Part shown: positions 1-7,776 of the stretch, in pieces
Layout: each line of letters starts with the position of its first letter
Numbering within the stretch: the stretch's first letter is position 1
Source: CAZFYZ01 sp964523735
Lineage (GTDB): Bacteria > Armatimonadota > UBA5829
Direction of reading: 5' to 3'
Assembly: GCA_964523735.1 (NCBI GenBank)
Contig: CAZFYZ010000009.1
Coordinates: 1-56,296 of the forward strand
Length of the DNA: 56,296 nt
Translations under genes and position numbers: made by a program
The notes under the pieces: model-generated
Seen by the model: the letters and a program-made list of their open reading frames with translations, nothing else
Database searches by the model: none
Told to the model about the DNA's origin: nothing

Positions 1-2
1 AG

Positions 3-551
3 ACCGAGACCGGCCATACCATCGTGATGGACGACCGGGACGAAGAGGAGTTTCTGAAGATAATCGACAGGGCTGGACAGATCCTGCATATGCACTGCCC
101 GGTGAAAGCGGAGGTTCAAAGTGAGAATACTCGGAGGCGCGGGACGCACGATTTTGCGTCAAGCGAAGGCAACAGCCAAGCGGGTGCTGGTGCGACAGGC
201 CACGAAATCGATATCGCGCGGGATATCAAAGGCCGCAAAGCGTTTGTTCAAGTAACAGATGCCTGCCGTCAGTTACTGCGGCTTGAGGCTTGGCAGGACA
301 AAGAGAAGATTCATATCCTCTCCTGCGATAAGACAAGATCCCGTTGGCAGAAGATACTTATCGACACCACCAAGGGGCGAGAAAGCATCAGCATCTGGGG
401 TCTTGGCAGCACCCAGGAAATCCGGGTGATATCGGCTTCTGGCAAAGAGCAAGTCCGGCTCAAGGACAAAGCCGGAAGCAAAGTGATAATGGACGGGTCA
501 GCAGGGCATGTCGTTGTGCGCTCGTCTGGAAAGGTGCTTATCAATCCATGA
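3..551 (+). CDS. Baseplate hub/spike protein, C-terminal part (partial at window edge)
   Basis: The frame is open from the left edge, so the N-terminus lies outside the window; an internal ATG at 24 is not a convincing start. The first residues (TETGHTIVMDD) resemble the OB-fold region of gpV/gp5/VgrG-type spikes, where a K-T-x-S/T-G-H-T motif is common. The rest has short alternating hydrophobic strands and ends VRSSGKVLINP, which fits a beta-rich shaft. In a contractile tail this protein is the central hub that carries the PAAR tip, and a PAAR gene follows two genes later. The stop overlaps the next ATG. The family call rests on motif resemblance and context. Confidence 0.6.
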   Translation, partial: TETGHTIVMDDRDEEEFLKIIDRAGQILHMHCPVKAEVQSENTRRRGTHDFASSEGNSQAGAGATGHEIDIARDIKGRKAFVQVTDACRQLLRLEAWQDKEKIHILSCDKTRSRWQKILIDTTKGRESISIWGLGSTQEIRVISASGKEQVRLKDKAGSKVIMDGSAGHVVVRSSGKVLINP

Positions 552-937
552 AAGACAATCTGACGCAAAACGAATGCCAGGGACCTACCAAGTGCGGATG
601 GGTGGACAGTGAAAGGACGCTTGCCAAGACATTCGACGCCTGGCGTGCTGAGTTCCGCTCCATACTTGAGGAGCACCGCCGCGATATACAGAACCGCCTT
701 GAGAAGATCGAGAGAGAGATCGAAAAGAAGTCGGACAAGGAAAATGTCGAGCTTATCGTTCGTGGCATCAATGATGAACTCACACGCCACGCAGAGCAGA
801 TCACATGTCTGCACGCTGCCGTCGAGAGCAAGGTCGGCATCGACACCATGTGGAAAATCGTGGGGCTGGTTGTAACTCTGGGTGGAATCGTGAGCGGCAT
901 CATAAGCGCGATCATCAACTACTTCGGGAGGCACTGA
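548..937 (+). CDS. XhlA-like coiled-coil membrane protein
   Basis: The 129-residue product starts at the ATG that overlaps the previous stop. Residues about 30-100 are charged and heptad-like (ILEEHRRDIQNRLEKIEREI), followed by one C-terminal hydrophobic segment (about 103-124, IVGLVVTLGGIVSGIISAII) and a short basic tail. This layout of a long coiled coil plus one C-terminal membrane span is typical of phage XhlA ('hemolysin XhlA') proteins, which sit near holin/lysis genes or tail genes. No endolysin is visible beside it. It could also be a small structural membrane anchor of a tail-like particle. A longer frame upstream lacks support. Confidence 0.55.
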   Translation: MKDNLTQNECQGPTKCGWVDSERTLAKTFDAWRAEFRSILEEHRRDIQNRLEKIEREIEKKSDKENVELIVRGINDELTRHAEQITCLHAAVESKVGIDTMWKIVGLVVTLGGIVSGIISAIINYFGRH

Positions 938-939
938 TC

Positions 940-1206
940 GTGGCGAGAGCGCAGGCAAGACTCGGTGACACATCAAGTCACGGGGGGACCGTTATCACGG
1001 GATCAGTCACCACAATCGTGAATGGCAGGCCGGTGGCACGAATGGGCGATATGCACGTGTGCCCGATTCCAGGGCACGGCGTGACTCCCATTGTCTCTGG
1101 CAGTCTCAATACCGCGACCGACGGCAGGCCGAATGCAAGGATGGGTGATATGGCGGGATGCGGCGCGGTGATAGTGACCGGCAGTCTGAATGTGGGAGAC
1201 AACTGA
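940..1206 (+). CDS. PAAR-domain spike-tip protein
   Basis: The 88-residue product begins at a GTG three bases after the previous stop, with GGGAGG upstream. The repeated segments VNGRPVARMGDMHVCP and ATDGRPNARMGDMAGCG, with the H and C residues between them, are the PAAR signature: a small cone of beta-hairpins that binds a metal and caps the spike of contractile tails and type VI secretion systems. It is almost exactly one PAAR domain and has no toxin extension, so it is a plain tip rather than an effector carrier. It lies between the spike gene and gp25, as in P2-like tails and extracellular injection systems. Confidence 0.85.
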   Translation: MARAQARLGDTSSHGGTVITGSVTTIVNGRPVARMGDMHVCPIPGHGVTPIVSGSLNTATDGRPNARMGDMAGCGAVIVTGSLNVGDN

Positions 1207-1207
1207 G

Positions 1208-1498
1208 GTGAGTGTGGATCAGGTTCAGTATTGGGACGTGTTTCCGAAGACGATCAAGGTTTCGCACGGCTCGCTCAACATGAGCGTGCCGCTGTCGATT
1301 CGCGGCAACCCCAGGGGACGGGTGATATTTGATGTCTCGAATATGGCGATTGCCACAGTGAGTGAGGATGGGGTTGTATCGCTGGGCTACAACGTGGGCG
1401 CCACCGTCATTGCCGCATACGACAGCGAGGAACGCACGAGTGTGCGATACGTGCAGGTGGAGGTGATAAGTGTTGCATCGGCAGTTGCAGTTTCCTGA
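1208..1498 (+). CDS. Small Ig-like (BIg2-type) protein
   Basis: The 96-residue product reads from a GTG directly behind the PAAR stop. It contains one bacterial Ig-like pattern: 'N-x-A-I-A-T-V-S-E-D-G-V-V-S-L' followed by 'G-A-T-V-I-A-A' matches the core of BIg2 domains found in phage tail and surface proteins. No signal peptide is present, as expected for a particle component. The next protein starts with the same domain layout (an initial WDV, a P-x-x-V/I-K-L/V strand, then the Ig core), so these two genes look like tandem paralogues. A role as a tail decoration or adhesion module is inferred. Confidence 0.6.
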   Translation: MSVDQVQYWDVFPKTIKVSHGSLNMSVPLSIRGNPRGRVIFDVSNMAIATVSEDGVVSLGYNVGATVIAAYDSEERTSVRYVQVEVISVASAVAVS

Positions 1499-2252
1499 TG
1501 GTGGACTAGCCATCCCTTTCTGGGATGTGCGGCCACGGCAGGTAAAGCTACCGTTCGATCAGGTTGCAAAGTCATTCGCCGTTGATATCCTCGGCTCACC
1601 CGATGGCGATGTGGTATTTACATCGACTGATCCAAGCATAGCTGCGGTGTCAGATGGCGTGCTTACCTGCGGAGAAACGGCTGGCGCAGCGGTCATCATC
1701 GTGGAGACGGTCAAAAACGATGCTGTTATCTCTCGTCGCTACATGCAGATTGACATCGGAACCGAGGAGCAGCAGCCGGTGGCTCCACCAGCTATTCGTG
1801 AGATCGTGCCATCGGGCTATGTGGAAGAGCTGCCGGATGGAGTCTGGCATTTCAAGTACTTCACCGACTGGTTCGATCAGTGGGGCTGTAATATTCGTGT
1901 TCAAGGCGAACTGGCAATTGAGTTGGAGCTTGATAAGCACTACTGGCTGTCTTTCGACATATGGGGAGCTATAGAGAGTAAGGCTGCGCACAATCACGAT
2001 TGCCTGGACCTCTATTTCAATGACCGATGGAAGCGTAACTTCAATCCGCCGCCCGTGATCTATCCGGCATGGAACGAGCCGTGTGTTATTCCACGGCGGA
2101 CCGAGAGAATAGACCTGTGGGAGTTTATAGGCCGAAGTGTCACGGTGCGCTTTGTCTGGGACACCAAAGACGCGCTATACCAGATGTTTGACGGCTGGTA
2201 TGTCGGCAACATCAGACTTCTGTCACCGGAGGATGTAATAAATGGTAGATAA
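1470..2252 (+). CDS. Ig-like plus beta-sandwich tail/adhesion protein
   Basis: The start is GTG at 1470 with GGAGG at 1459-1463, so the gene overlaps the end of its paralogue by 29 bases. Residues about 15-105 form a BIg2-like domain (VFTSTDPSIAAVSDGVLT). Residues about 115-260 form a second beta-rich domain with many aromatics, ending in an FDGWYVGNIRLL strand. That ending recalls carbohydrate-binding or MAM-like jelly rolls, in which a 'GWYVDDI' strand is common. An Ig arm with a possible glycan-binding head fits a fibre or decoration protein of a phage tail. I cannot name a family for the second domain. Confidence 0.55.
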   Translation: MLHRQLQFPDGGLAIPFWDVRPRQVKLPFDQVAKSFAVDILGSPDGDVVFTSTDPSIAAVSDGVLTCGETAGAAVIIVETVKNDAVISRRYMQIDIGTEEQQPVAPPAIREIVPSGYVEELPDGVWHFKYFTDWFDQWGCNIRVQGELAIELELDKHYWLSFDIWGAIESKAAHNHDCLDLYFNDRWKRNFNPPPVIYPAWNEPCVIPRRTERIDLWEFIGRSVTVRFVWDTKDALYQMFDGWYVGNIRLLSPEDVINGR

Positions 2253-3156
2253 TCCAGTGCCGCAGCCGCTTGTGGAGCAGACAAGTTCTTCGGAGAACCA
2301 CTACGAGCTGATGGCCATCGCTCAAGGTCTCTGGGAATGGTTCGGTCTGAACCGGGAAAAGCCGTATCTAGAACAGATGACTGACGACCTGAGCGCGATT
2401 CGGATTCTTATGCAGGAAAGCTTCTCCGCATCCGAACTGATGCGCGAGGAAGCCCAGCGGATCCTTGCGCTGCACGAACAGAGCGCCGGGCAGTATCTGC
2501 GCCGTCTGGACGATGACGCGGACGCGCATCCTTTCCAGTGGGTGCCGGTCGGGACTACTATCCGCGATCTGCCCGATGGTGGGAGGCTGTTTTCATTTGC
2601 CGACGGCGCGTTCCTGCGGGTGCTGCCCGACGGTGGCATGGTTTCTATCGGCGAAGATGGCGCGGCGGCACCCGTTGATCCGTCGCGGGCGGGCAAGGTA
2701 ACTTTGCCGGGTGGCATGGAGCTTGAGCTTGTAAGCGAGGCCATTGCGGTGACCCACGATGCGTGCGGAATCGAAGGTCTGCCCCACGATGTGGAGCCGA
2801 CATTCGCCGCCGACGGCAGATACACGGTTACGCTGGCGGACGGAGTCCGGCTCGATGTGCTGCGAAACGAAAGGCTCGTTATCATCGGCAACCCAACCGG
2901 CACTGTGAATATCATTGGAATCGGCAGAGTCGAGGGCGTCGGTGAGGTGGTCCAGGCCCGAAACATCTCCGGCGGCGCGAAGAGCTTTCGAGCAATAGAA
3001 AGTAAACATGCCGGGATGATTGAGGCTGACGGGACAATCCACCTGTCGCTTTCATCCGGCCTCGACCTTGTGTTCCGCTTTCCGGAAGACGGCGGCGGTG
3101 GCGACATTGGGGATGACACAGGACCGGTTTGTTTCGATTGTGAGGGACACCAGTAA
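2242..3156 (+). CDS. Uncharacterised tail-block protein
   Basis: The 304-residue protein starts at ATG 2242, behind GGAGG at 2228-2232 and overlapping the previous gene. The N-terminal ~90 residues are helical and charged (ILMQESFSASELMREEAQRI), like an attachment or coiled-coil segment. From about residue 100 the chain turns into repeated short beta units with the pattern 'L-P-D/x-G-x-x-L/V' (DLPDGGRLFSF, VLPDGGMVSIG, TLPGGMELEL, TLADGVRLDVL), which suggests a beta-repeat shaft. The product ends in a Cys-containing tail (CFDCEGHQ). The location in a baseplate operon argues for a structural fibre or adaptor. No family was recognised. Confidence 0.55.
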   Translation: MVDNPVPQPLVEQTSSSENHYELMAIAQGLWEWFGLNREKPYLEQMTDDLSAIRILMQESFSASELMREEAQRILALHEQSAGQYLRRLDDDADAHPFQWVPVGTTIRDLPDGGRLFSFADGAFLRVLPDGGMVSIGEDGAAAPVDPSRAGKVTLPGGMELELVSEAIAVTHDACGIEGLPHDVEPTFAADGRYTVTLADGVRLDVLRNERLVIIGNPTGTVNIIGIGRVEGVGEVVQARNISGGAKSFRAIESKHAGMIEADGTIHLSLSSGLDLVFRFPEDGGGGDIGDDTGPVCFDCEGHQ

Positions 3157-3593
3157 TGAACCTGGACTTCCTTGGCAAGGGCTTGCGGTTCCCGTTCGCA
3201 TTTGCAAAACGCTCAGGTGGCGCACAGGTCTCAACAATCACGTCGATGGAACACGCACACATTCATGAGAGTATCCTGCAGATTCTGGGCACCCGCCCGG
3301 GCGAGCGGTTCATGAACCCCGAGTTCGGCTCTCATGTGAAAGACCTGGTATTTGAACCCAACGACCGGGTACTGCGCGGCCTCCTGCGGCACTACATAAT
3401 CGACGCCATAAAGCGGTGGGAGAAGCGAGTCTACGTGACTGATGTCTCGTTCGACGACTCACCGGAAGCAACCGACGCCTATACATTATATATCTGCATT
3501 TCCTACCGGGTGATAGACACGCAGGTCGCGGGCAATCTCGTGTGGCCGTTCTGCCGCGATGCAATTCTGAATGGAGGACCAATGCGTGGGTAG
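3156..3593 (+). CDS. Baseplate protein gp25/gpW family
   Basis: The 145-residue product, starting at ATG 3156 over the previous stop, carries the gp25-like fold: 'ESILQILGTRPGERFMNPEFGSHV' (split here as ILGTRPGERFMNPEFG) is the conserved R-P-G-E-R-x-x-x-P-x-F-G core. The family (T4 gp25, P2 gpW, T6SS TssE) forms the wedge that starts sheath assembly on the baseplate. The length matches the family. The next two genes encode gpJ- and gpI-like proteins, so the gpW-gpJ-gpI order of P2-like baseplates is preserved. This gene is one of the best-supported signs that the particle is a contractile tail. Confidence 0.88.
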   Translation: MNLDFLGKGLRFPFAFAKRSGGAQVSTITSMEHAHIHESILQILGTRPGERFMNPEFGSHVKDLVFEPNDRVLRGLLRHYIIDAIKRWEKRVYVTDVSFDDSPEATDAYTLYICISYRVIDTQVAGNLVWPFCRDAILNGGPMRG

Positions 3594-4998
3594 AGCGAGC
3601 ATCTCATATAGTAATAAGGACTATGAATCCCTGCGCCAGGAACTCCTTGCGCGCATCCCCCAGCTTACCGACAGATGGACGGACTTCAACGAATCCGATC
3701 TGGGCGTTGTGCTCCTCGAGCTGTTCTGCGGCGTTGGCGACATGCTGGCCTACTATCTGGATGCGCAGGCGGCGGAAGCATTCCTGCCGACAGCGCGGCA
3801 GCGACAGAATGTCATCAACCTCTGCAAGCTGATCGGCTACAGGTTAGACAGCCCGGTGGCTGCGACAACCGTGCTCAGATTTGCGTTGTCAACAGCCTCG
3901 GCTGACGACATAACCATTCCAGCCAGAACCGTCTGTAAGGCCAGACTCGACGATGGTGACGTGGAGTTCGAGACCATCGAAAGCGCGACAATCCCGCGTG
4001 GCCAGCTTTCCGTGGATGTCGGTGCGCGGCAGGGTGTGCGAAAAACCGAGGAGTTTGTCTACACCGGCGACCGCAGCCAGCGGTTTGCACTTTCCTCCAC
4101 CAGCATTGCTCAGGGCAATGTGCAGGTCCGGGTCGGGGGCAGTAACTGGGAAGAGACACGGTTCTTCATCGACAGCGCGTTGGATTCGAAGCAGTTCCAG
4201 GTGGAAACAGACGGCCTGGATGTCACGTGGGTCATCTTCGGCGATGGCGTCCATGGAGCTATCCCTCCTGCCGGTGAGACTATCACTGTCGAGTATCTGG
4301 AAACACTTGGTTCAGCGGGCAACATAGGAAGGAACCTTGCGACCGATGTTGTCAGTTCGGTCTACCACGGCGGAGACCGGCTCGATCTCTCCGTAACAAA
4401 TCCCGTCGCATCAACCGGTGGGACTGACCGCGAAACCCTTGACCACGCGAGACTGCAGGCTCCGGCGGAGTTGCGCTCGCTCTGGAAAGCCGTCACCAAG
4501 GACGACTATAAGGCGCTCGCGGAGGGCTTTACGGGTGTTGCTAAAGCTCAGGTCTTGGACGCCAATGATTGCGCGAACATCCGCTACTACCAGGTCAATA
4601 TGGCTGTGGCTCCCGATGGCGGGGGGCTGCCGTCTCCGCTTCTCAAACGCGAGCTTGCCGATTTCATTGAGAGCCGAAAGGTCATTACCATAGAGGTGAA
4701 CCTGTTCGACCCGAGCTACCGGACCGTGGCTATAGACGCCGAAGTCTATGTCTACCCTACTGAAGACACGGATATCGTGCGGATGCGCATCGAGTCGGCG
4801 CTTCGTGATTTCTTCTCATTTGAGAAAACGACGTTCGGCCAGCCGGTCTACTTTTCAGATGTGGTATCGCTCCTTGACGGTGTGCGCGGTGTTAGCCATG
4901 TAAAGATGTATTCACCTCAGTCGGATATCGATATCCGGTCCGGTCAGATAGCGACACTGGGTGAGGTTCAACTGGACATGAGGACTGCGACGCTATGA
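3586..4998 (+). CDS. Baseplate J-like protein (gpJ/Afp11-12 type)
   Basis: I place the start at GTG 3586, nine bases after GGAGG at 3572-3576; an upstream ATG at 3571 is inside that ribosome-binding site. The 470-residue protein opens with YESLRQELLARIPQLTDRWTDF followed by an 'ESDLGVVLLELFCGVGDMLAYYLD' region (quoted in pieces), which is the hallmark of the baseplate J-like family. The centre holds the 'FGDGVHGAIPPAGETITVEY' segment typical of these proteins. The family makes the baseplate ring around the hub and contacts gp25. It overlaps both neighbours and is surely co-translated with them. Confidence 0.85.
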   Translation: MGRASISYSNKDYESLRQELLARIPQLTDRWTDFNESDLGVVLLELFCGVGDMLAYYLDAQAAEAFLPTARQRQNVINLCKLIGYRLDSPVAATTVLRFALSTASADDITIPARTVCKARLDDGDVEFETIESATIPRGQLSVDVGARQGVRKTEEFVYTGDRSQRFALSSTSIAQGNVQVRVGGSNWEETRFFIDSALDSKQFQVETDGLDVTWVIFGDGVHGAIPPAGETITVEYLETLGSAGNIGRNLATDVVSSVYHGGDRLDLSVTNPVASTGGTDRETLDHARLQAPAELRSLWKAVTKDDYKALAEGFTGVAKAQVLDANDCANIRYYQVNMAVAPDGGGLPSPLLKRELADFIESRKVITIEVNLFDPSYRTVAIDAEVYVYPTEDTDIVRMRIESALRDFFSFEKTTFGQPVYFSDVVSLLDGVRGVSHVKMYSPQSDIDIRSGQIATLGEVQLDMRTATL

Positions 4999-6041
4999 GT
5001 GGTTACTTTGATGACAGACTCATAGACATGCTGCCGCCAATCTACCGCGAGCGTGATACAACCGGTGATTTGCGCGCGTTTCTGGCAATTCCAGCCGTGG
5101 CTCTGGACGAGATAAAGGAGCTTATAGACCGGCTTCCGGACATCTGGGATGTCGACGCCTGCGATCCCAGTTTCCTGCCGTTGCTCTCGGCGATAGTCGG
5201 CTACTCTTTCGACCCGACGCGCGACCCTGATACCCAGCGCCGGGAGATTGCCGAAATCGTTGAGCAGTATCGGCGCAAGGGAAGCGTCCCAGCGATCCGG
5301 CGTTCGCTCATCAATGTGGGTTGGCAGGGTGACATCAAAGAGATGTTTCGAGGTGCCCTGCGGCTCAATAAGCGGTCGATAATAACACGCGCGAAGCTTC
5401 CTGGCAGGATTCACAGCCTGGGCGTCTACCGGGTCGAGTGCAGGAATATTGTCCCTGCGATACGCCAGGCTCTAGCGCCGCAGCATCCGGCGGGAATGGG
5501 AGTTTTTTTCTTGCAATGGCTGCTTTCGCAGGAGTCGATGGAGGGTTTTGAAGCGACACTGCGAAGAACCGTCGCACTACATTCGACGGGCCGCATCCAT
5601 GAAGTATTCGTCGTCGGCCAACGCTTACTGAACTCGGAGCATAGGCTGACCAAGAGACAGACTACCTGGTCACACTGGCAAATAACTTGCCAGAGCACGC
5701 TCCATCAGGGCTTTGAGAGTGCCGGAGTGATCATCAACCGCTGGCACGGGCGCACGCCGGGCCACAGGTTGAACGGCTTTCCTCTCAATGCGGAGCGACT
5801 GCTGCATGTCGAGCTATCAGAGCGGCGGCTTTCGTTCGTGTGTGAGGTCGAGACTCAGGAGCCGGACGCGAAGCCGGTTGTCTTCCGGCTTGTGCGACAG
5901 CATCTGAACCGCGCGAAGCTCGCTCATTCGACACGCTCTTGCAAGATTGTGTTTCGACAGAAAGACCTAATCGAATCAGAGGCGGCTGGCTTTACGGCTG
6001 CGGCAAACCTTTACAAGGTCACCCAGTGGCCACAGGAATAG
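4995..6041 (+). CDS. Phage tail protein, gpI-like
   Basis: The start ATG at 4995 overlaps the gpJ stop. The N-terminus (MLPPIYRERD, then LIDRLPDIWDVDACDPSFLPLLSAI and YRRKGSVPAIRR) matches P2-type gpI/phage tail proteins: a 'D-P-x-x-x-P-x-L-A' core followed by the 'R-R-K-G-T-x-x-A-I' helix. The C-terminal ~200 residues are extra, with repeated strand pairs (RLLHVELSERRLSFVCEVE), so this is a longer gpI-like protein (348 residues) with an added beta domain that may bind the fibre proteins encoded next. It links the baseplate wedge to the host-recognition fibres. Confidence 0.75.
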   Translation: MSGYFDDRLIDMLPPIYRERDTTGDLRAFLAIPAVALDEIKELIDRLPDIWDVDACDPSFLPLLSAIVGYSFDPTRDPDTQRREIAEIVEQYRRKGSVPAIRRSLINVGWQGDIKEMFRGALRLNKRSIITRAKLPGRIHSLGVYRVECRNIVPAIRQALAPQHPAGMGVFFLQWLLSQESMEGFEATLRRTVALHSTGRIHEVFVVGQRLLNSEHRLTKRQTTWSHWQITCQSTLHQGFESAGVIINRWHGRTPGHRLNGFPLNAERLLHVELSERRLSFVCEVETQEPDAKPVVFRLVRQHLNRAKLAHSTRSCKIVFRQKDLIESEAAGFTAAANLYKVTQWPQE

Positions 6042-6050
6042 GAGAAACGC

Positions 6051-6641
6051 ATGGCAATACACCTTTTCAAAGACTCACTGCTTACGGAGCAGATATCCGA
6101 GGGCACGCTCGCGAGCCCGGATTCCGACACCTACAACGGCACCGACGGACAGGCCAAGGATCGTGAGCTGTTTCTCGCAAACGAACAGACCACGCTTGCC
6201 GCCAATATCACGAGCACACAGACGAGTGTCACTCTCGCATCAGCGCGGTTTGCCGACGGTGACACGATCATCATCGACAACGAGCAGATGATAGTGACCG
6301 CTGGAGGTGGGACTACAAGCCTTACTGTGCAGCGCGGTCAGAATGGCACTCCAAAGGCAGCGCATACGAGCGCCACCCTGGTCTACTCGGCCCTGACCTA
6401 CACGACACTCAAGGTGAAGCCGGTGGATTCTTCCGGTTCCGACGAATCCAATTGGTGCAAGGTTGCGCTTACCCAGGCTGAACTGGATGCAGCCGTGCCC
6501 GGCGCGGAACTCACACTTGGCGACAAGGCTCATAATGTCACGCTCTCGTTCTGGCGGCGGTTCAGCGTCCCCGCGGGCACGCCGGTCCAGAACAAGACCG
6601 ATTTGAAGATAAGAATCACGGGCGTCGAAGCGCCGGTATAA
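6051..6641 (+). CDS. Tail-associated beta-rich protein
   Basis: The 196-residue product starts at ATG 6051 after AGGAG. Its middle part (TLASARFADGDTIIIDNEQM, LTVQRGQNGT, AAHTSATLVY) is a small repeat often seen in phage tail and fibre proteins, with the pattern 'I-x-D-x-E-x-M-x-V ... L-x-V-x-R-G-x-x-G-T-x-x-x-x-H'. The C-terminus has a strand-rich 'NVTLSFWRRFSVPAG' section. There is no signal peptide. The position directly behind the gpI-like gene suggests a fibre-side component. The repeat unit is recognisable, but the overall protein is not assigned to a named family. Confidence 0.6.
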   Translation: MAIHLFKDSLLTEQISEGTLASPDSDTYNGTDGQAKDRELFLANEQTTLAANITSTQTSVTLASARFADGDTIIIDNEQMIVTAGGGTTSLTVQRGQNGTPKAAHTSATLVYSALTYTTLKVKPVDSSGSDESNWCKVALTQAELDAAVPGAELTLGDKAHNVTLSFWRRFSVPAGTPVQNKTDLKIRITGVEAPV

Positions 6642-6651
6642 GGAGAAACAT

Positions 6652-7641
6652 ATGGCATATCATTCAACATCCGGCACGGCGACAAACACCGCTGACATGC
6701 TCGTGAAACTCAAGAATTTCCTTGTTACTGCGTGCGGCTGGACGCTTCATGACGACGGCTCAGCCACGGCGGAGCCTTACTATGTCCTGAAGTCGGTCGG
6801 CGAGTCGGGCAACGAAGATATCTATTTGCAGTTCATAAACGACACCGCCAATGCCGATTGCATCTCGGTCAAGGGCTATCTCTACTGGAATGCGGCCACC
6901 CACGTGGGAGTCAAGATGGTGTTCTCCAGCGCGGCCACAATGATCTCGACCAAGGATTCCGCGCAGTTTCTTTACTGGATGTATGCGGACCTGGATCACG
7001 TGTATATCGTGACCAAAATCGTAGCAACCTACTACGCTCACTACAGCGGCATCATAAAGAGGTTCTGGTCGGCTCAAACGGCCATCACTCAGGCAGCGGT
7101 CTCGGCGGGAAGTAGTGTAGTGGTGCAGGTGGATGACGCGTCCATTCTTGCGGTCGACAAATACTACATTATTAAGGACGATGCCAACATCGAGCGTGTG
7201 CAGGTAACAGCGCGGGATACGGGTTCCACGCCTAATACCGTGACGATAGCTTCTCTCGCGGCTGGGTATTCGGCGGGTGCGAAGATTGGCGAGGACCCAC
7301 AGCCGGTTATCGTGGGACGGAACACCATGCCGGGCAGTTGCTACGGTTTGAACCGCTGGAGCGGCTACTCCAGCGCCTCTGGTCAGACAATGGGTTGCGG
7401 GGCCGCCAATGGAGGTTATGCATCCCACTGTGATCCCGATGTGCGCTACGGCCTGGTTGTTATGTTCCCGTGGCTGGTGGTGAATACCGGCACAGGCAAT
7501 GAGGAACTGCGCGGTGAGATTATAGAGGTTTACTCGATAGGCGGTGGCGGCGGGGACTCCGAGGATGTCATAGACCTCGGCACGAGCACCTACAAGATGT
7601 TTAACATCTCCTCGGCGGGTTGGGTTGCGGTGAAGGAGTAA
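6652..7641 (+). CDS. Tail-block protein, possible fibre/receptor component
   Basis: The 329-residue protein starts at ATG 6652 behind AAGGAG. The N-terminal ~120 residues (ADMLVKLKNFLVTACGWTLH, YYVLKSVGESGNEDIYLQF) resemble domains of unknown function in phage proteins. They are followed by a VVVQVDDASILAVDKYYII segment of the same 'D-x-x-x-F-x-x-G-x-x-x-x-I' type seen in the preceding protein, and a glycine-rich end (SIGGGGGDSEDV). No catalytic motif is visible. The neighbours and the beta-rich composition suggest a fibre or baseplate accessory protein. Confidence 0.55.
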   Translation: MAYHSTSGTATNTADMLVKLKNFLVTACGWTLHDDGSATAEPYYVLKSVGESGNEDIYLQFINDTANADCISVKGYLYWNAATHVGVKMVFSSAATMISTKDSAQFLYWMYADLDHVYIVTKIVATYYAHYSGIIKRFWSAQTAITQAAVSAGSSVVVQVDDASILAVDKYYIIKDDANIERVQVTARDTGSTPNTVTIASLAAGYSAGAKIGEDPQPVIVGRNTMPGSCYGLNRWSGYSSASGQTMGCGAANGGYASHCDPDVRYGLVVMFPWLVVNTGTGNEELRGEIIEVYSIGGGGGDSEDVIDLGTSTYKMFNISSAGWVAVKE

Positions 7642-7644
7642 CGC

Positions 7645-7776
7645 GTGGCCACCAAAGCAGGAAAGAAGAAAGAGATAGTAACCGGCAAGGGTCTGGTGCT
7701 GCCGCGAAACAAGGTGTATGTGACCATAGGCGGTGGGCGTGTCTTGAAGGGCAAGGTGAGACGTGGCGGTTCGTAG
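7645..7776 (+). CDS. Small basic protein (43 residues)
   Basis: A short reading frame starts at GTG 7645, seven bases after AAGGAG at 7632-7637, and ends at the TAG at 7774-7776 inside the start region of the next gene. The product begins ATKAGKKKEIVTGKGLVLPR and ends RVLKGKVRRGGS. It is strongly basic and has a central hydrophobic strand pair. Good translation signals and tight packing between two tail genes support it as real. It may be a small linker or capping peptide. No family was recognised. Confidence 0.5.
   Translation: MATKAGKKKEIVTGKGLVLPRNKVYVTIGGGRVLKGKVRRGGS

Noticed and set aside
940..1206. Type VI secretion system
   Set aside because: PAAR and gp25 occur in T6SS too, but gpJ-, gpI- and DUF4815-like proteins with no TssB/C/J/L/M genes point to a phage-type tail.
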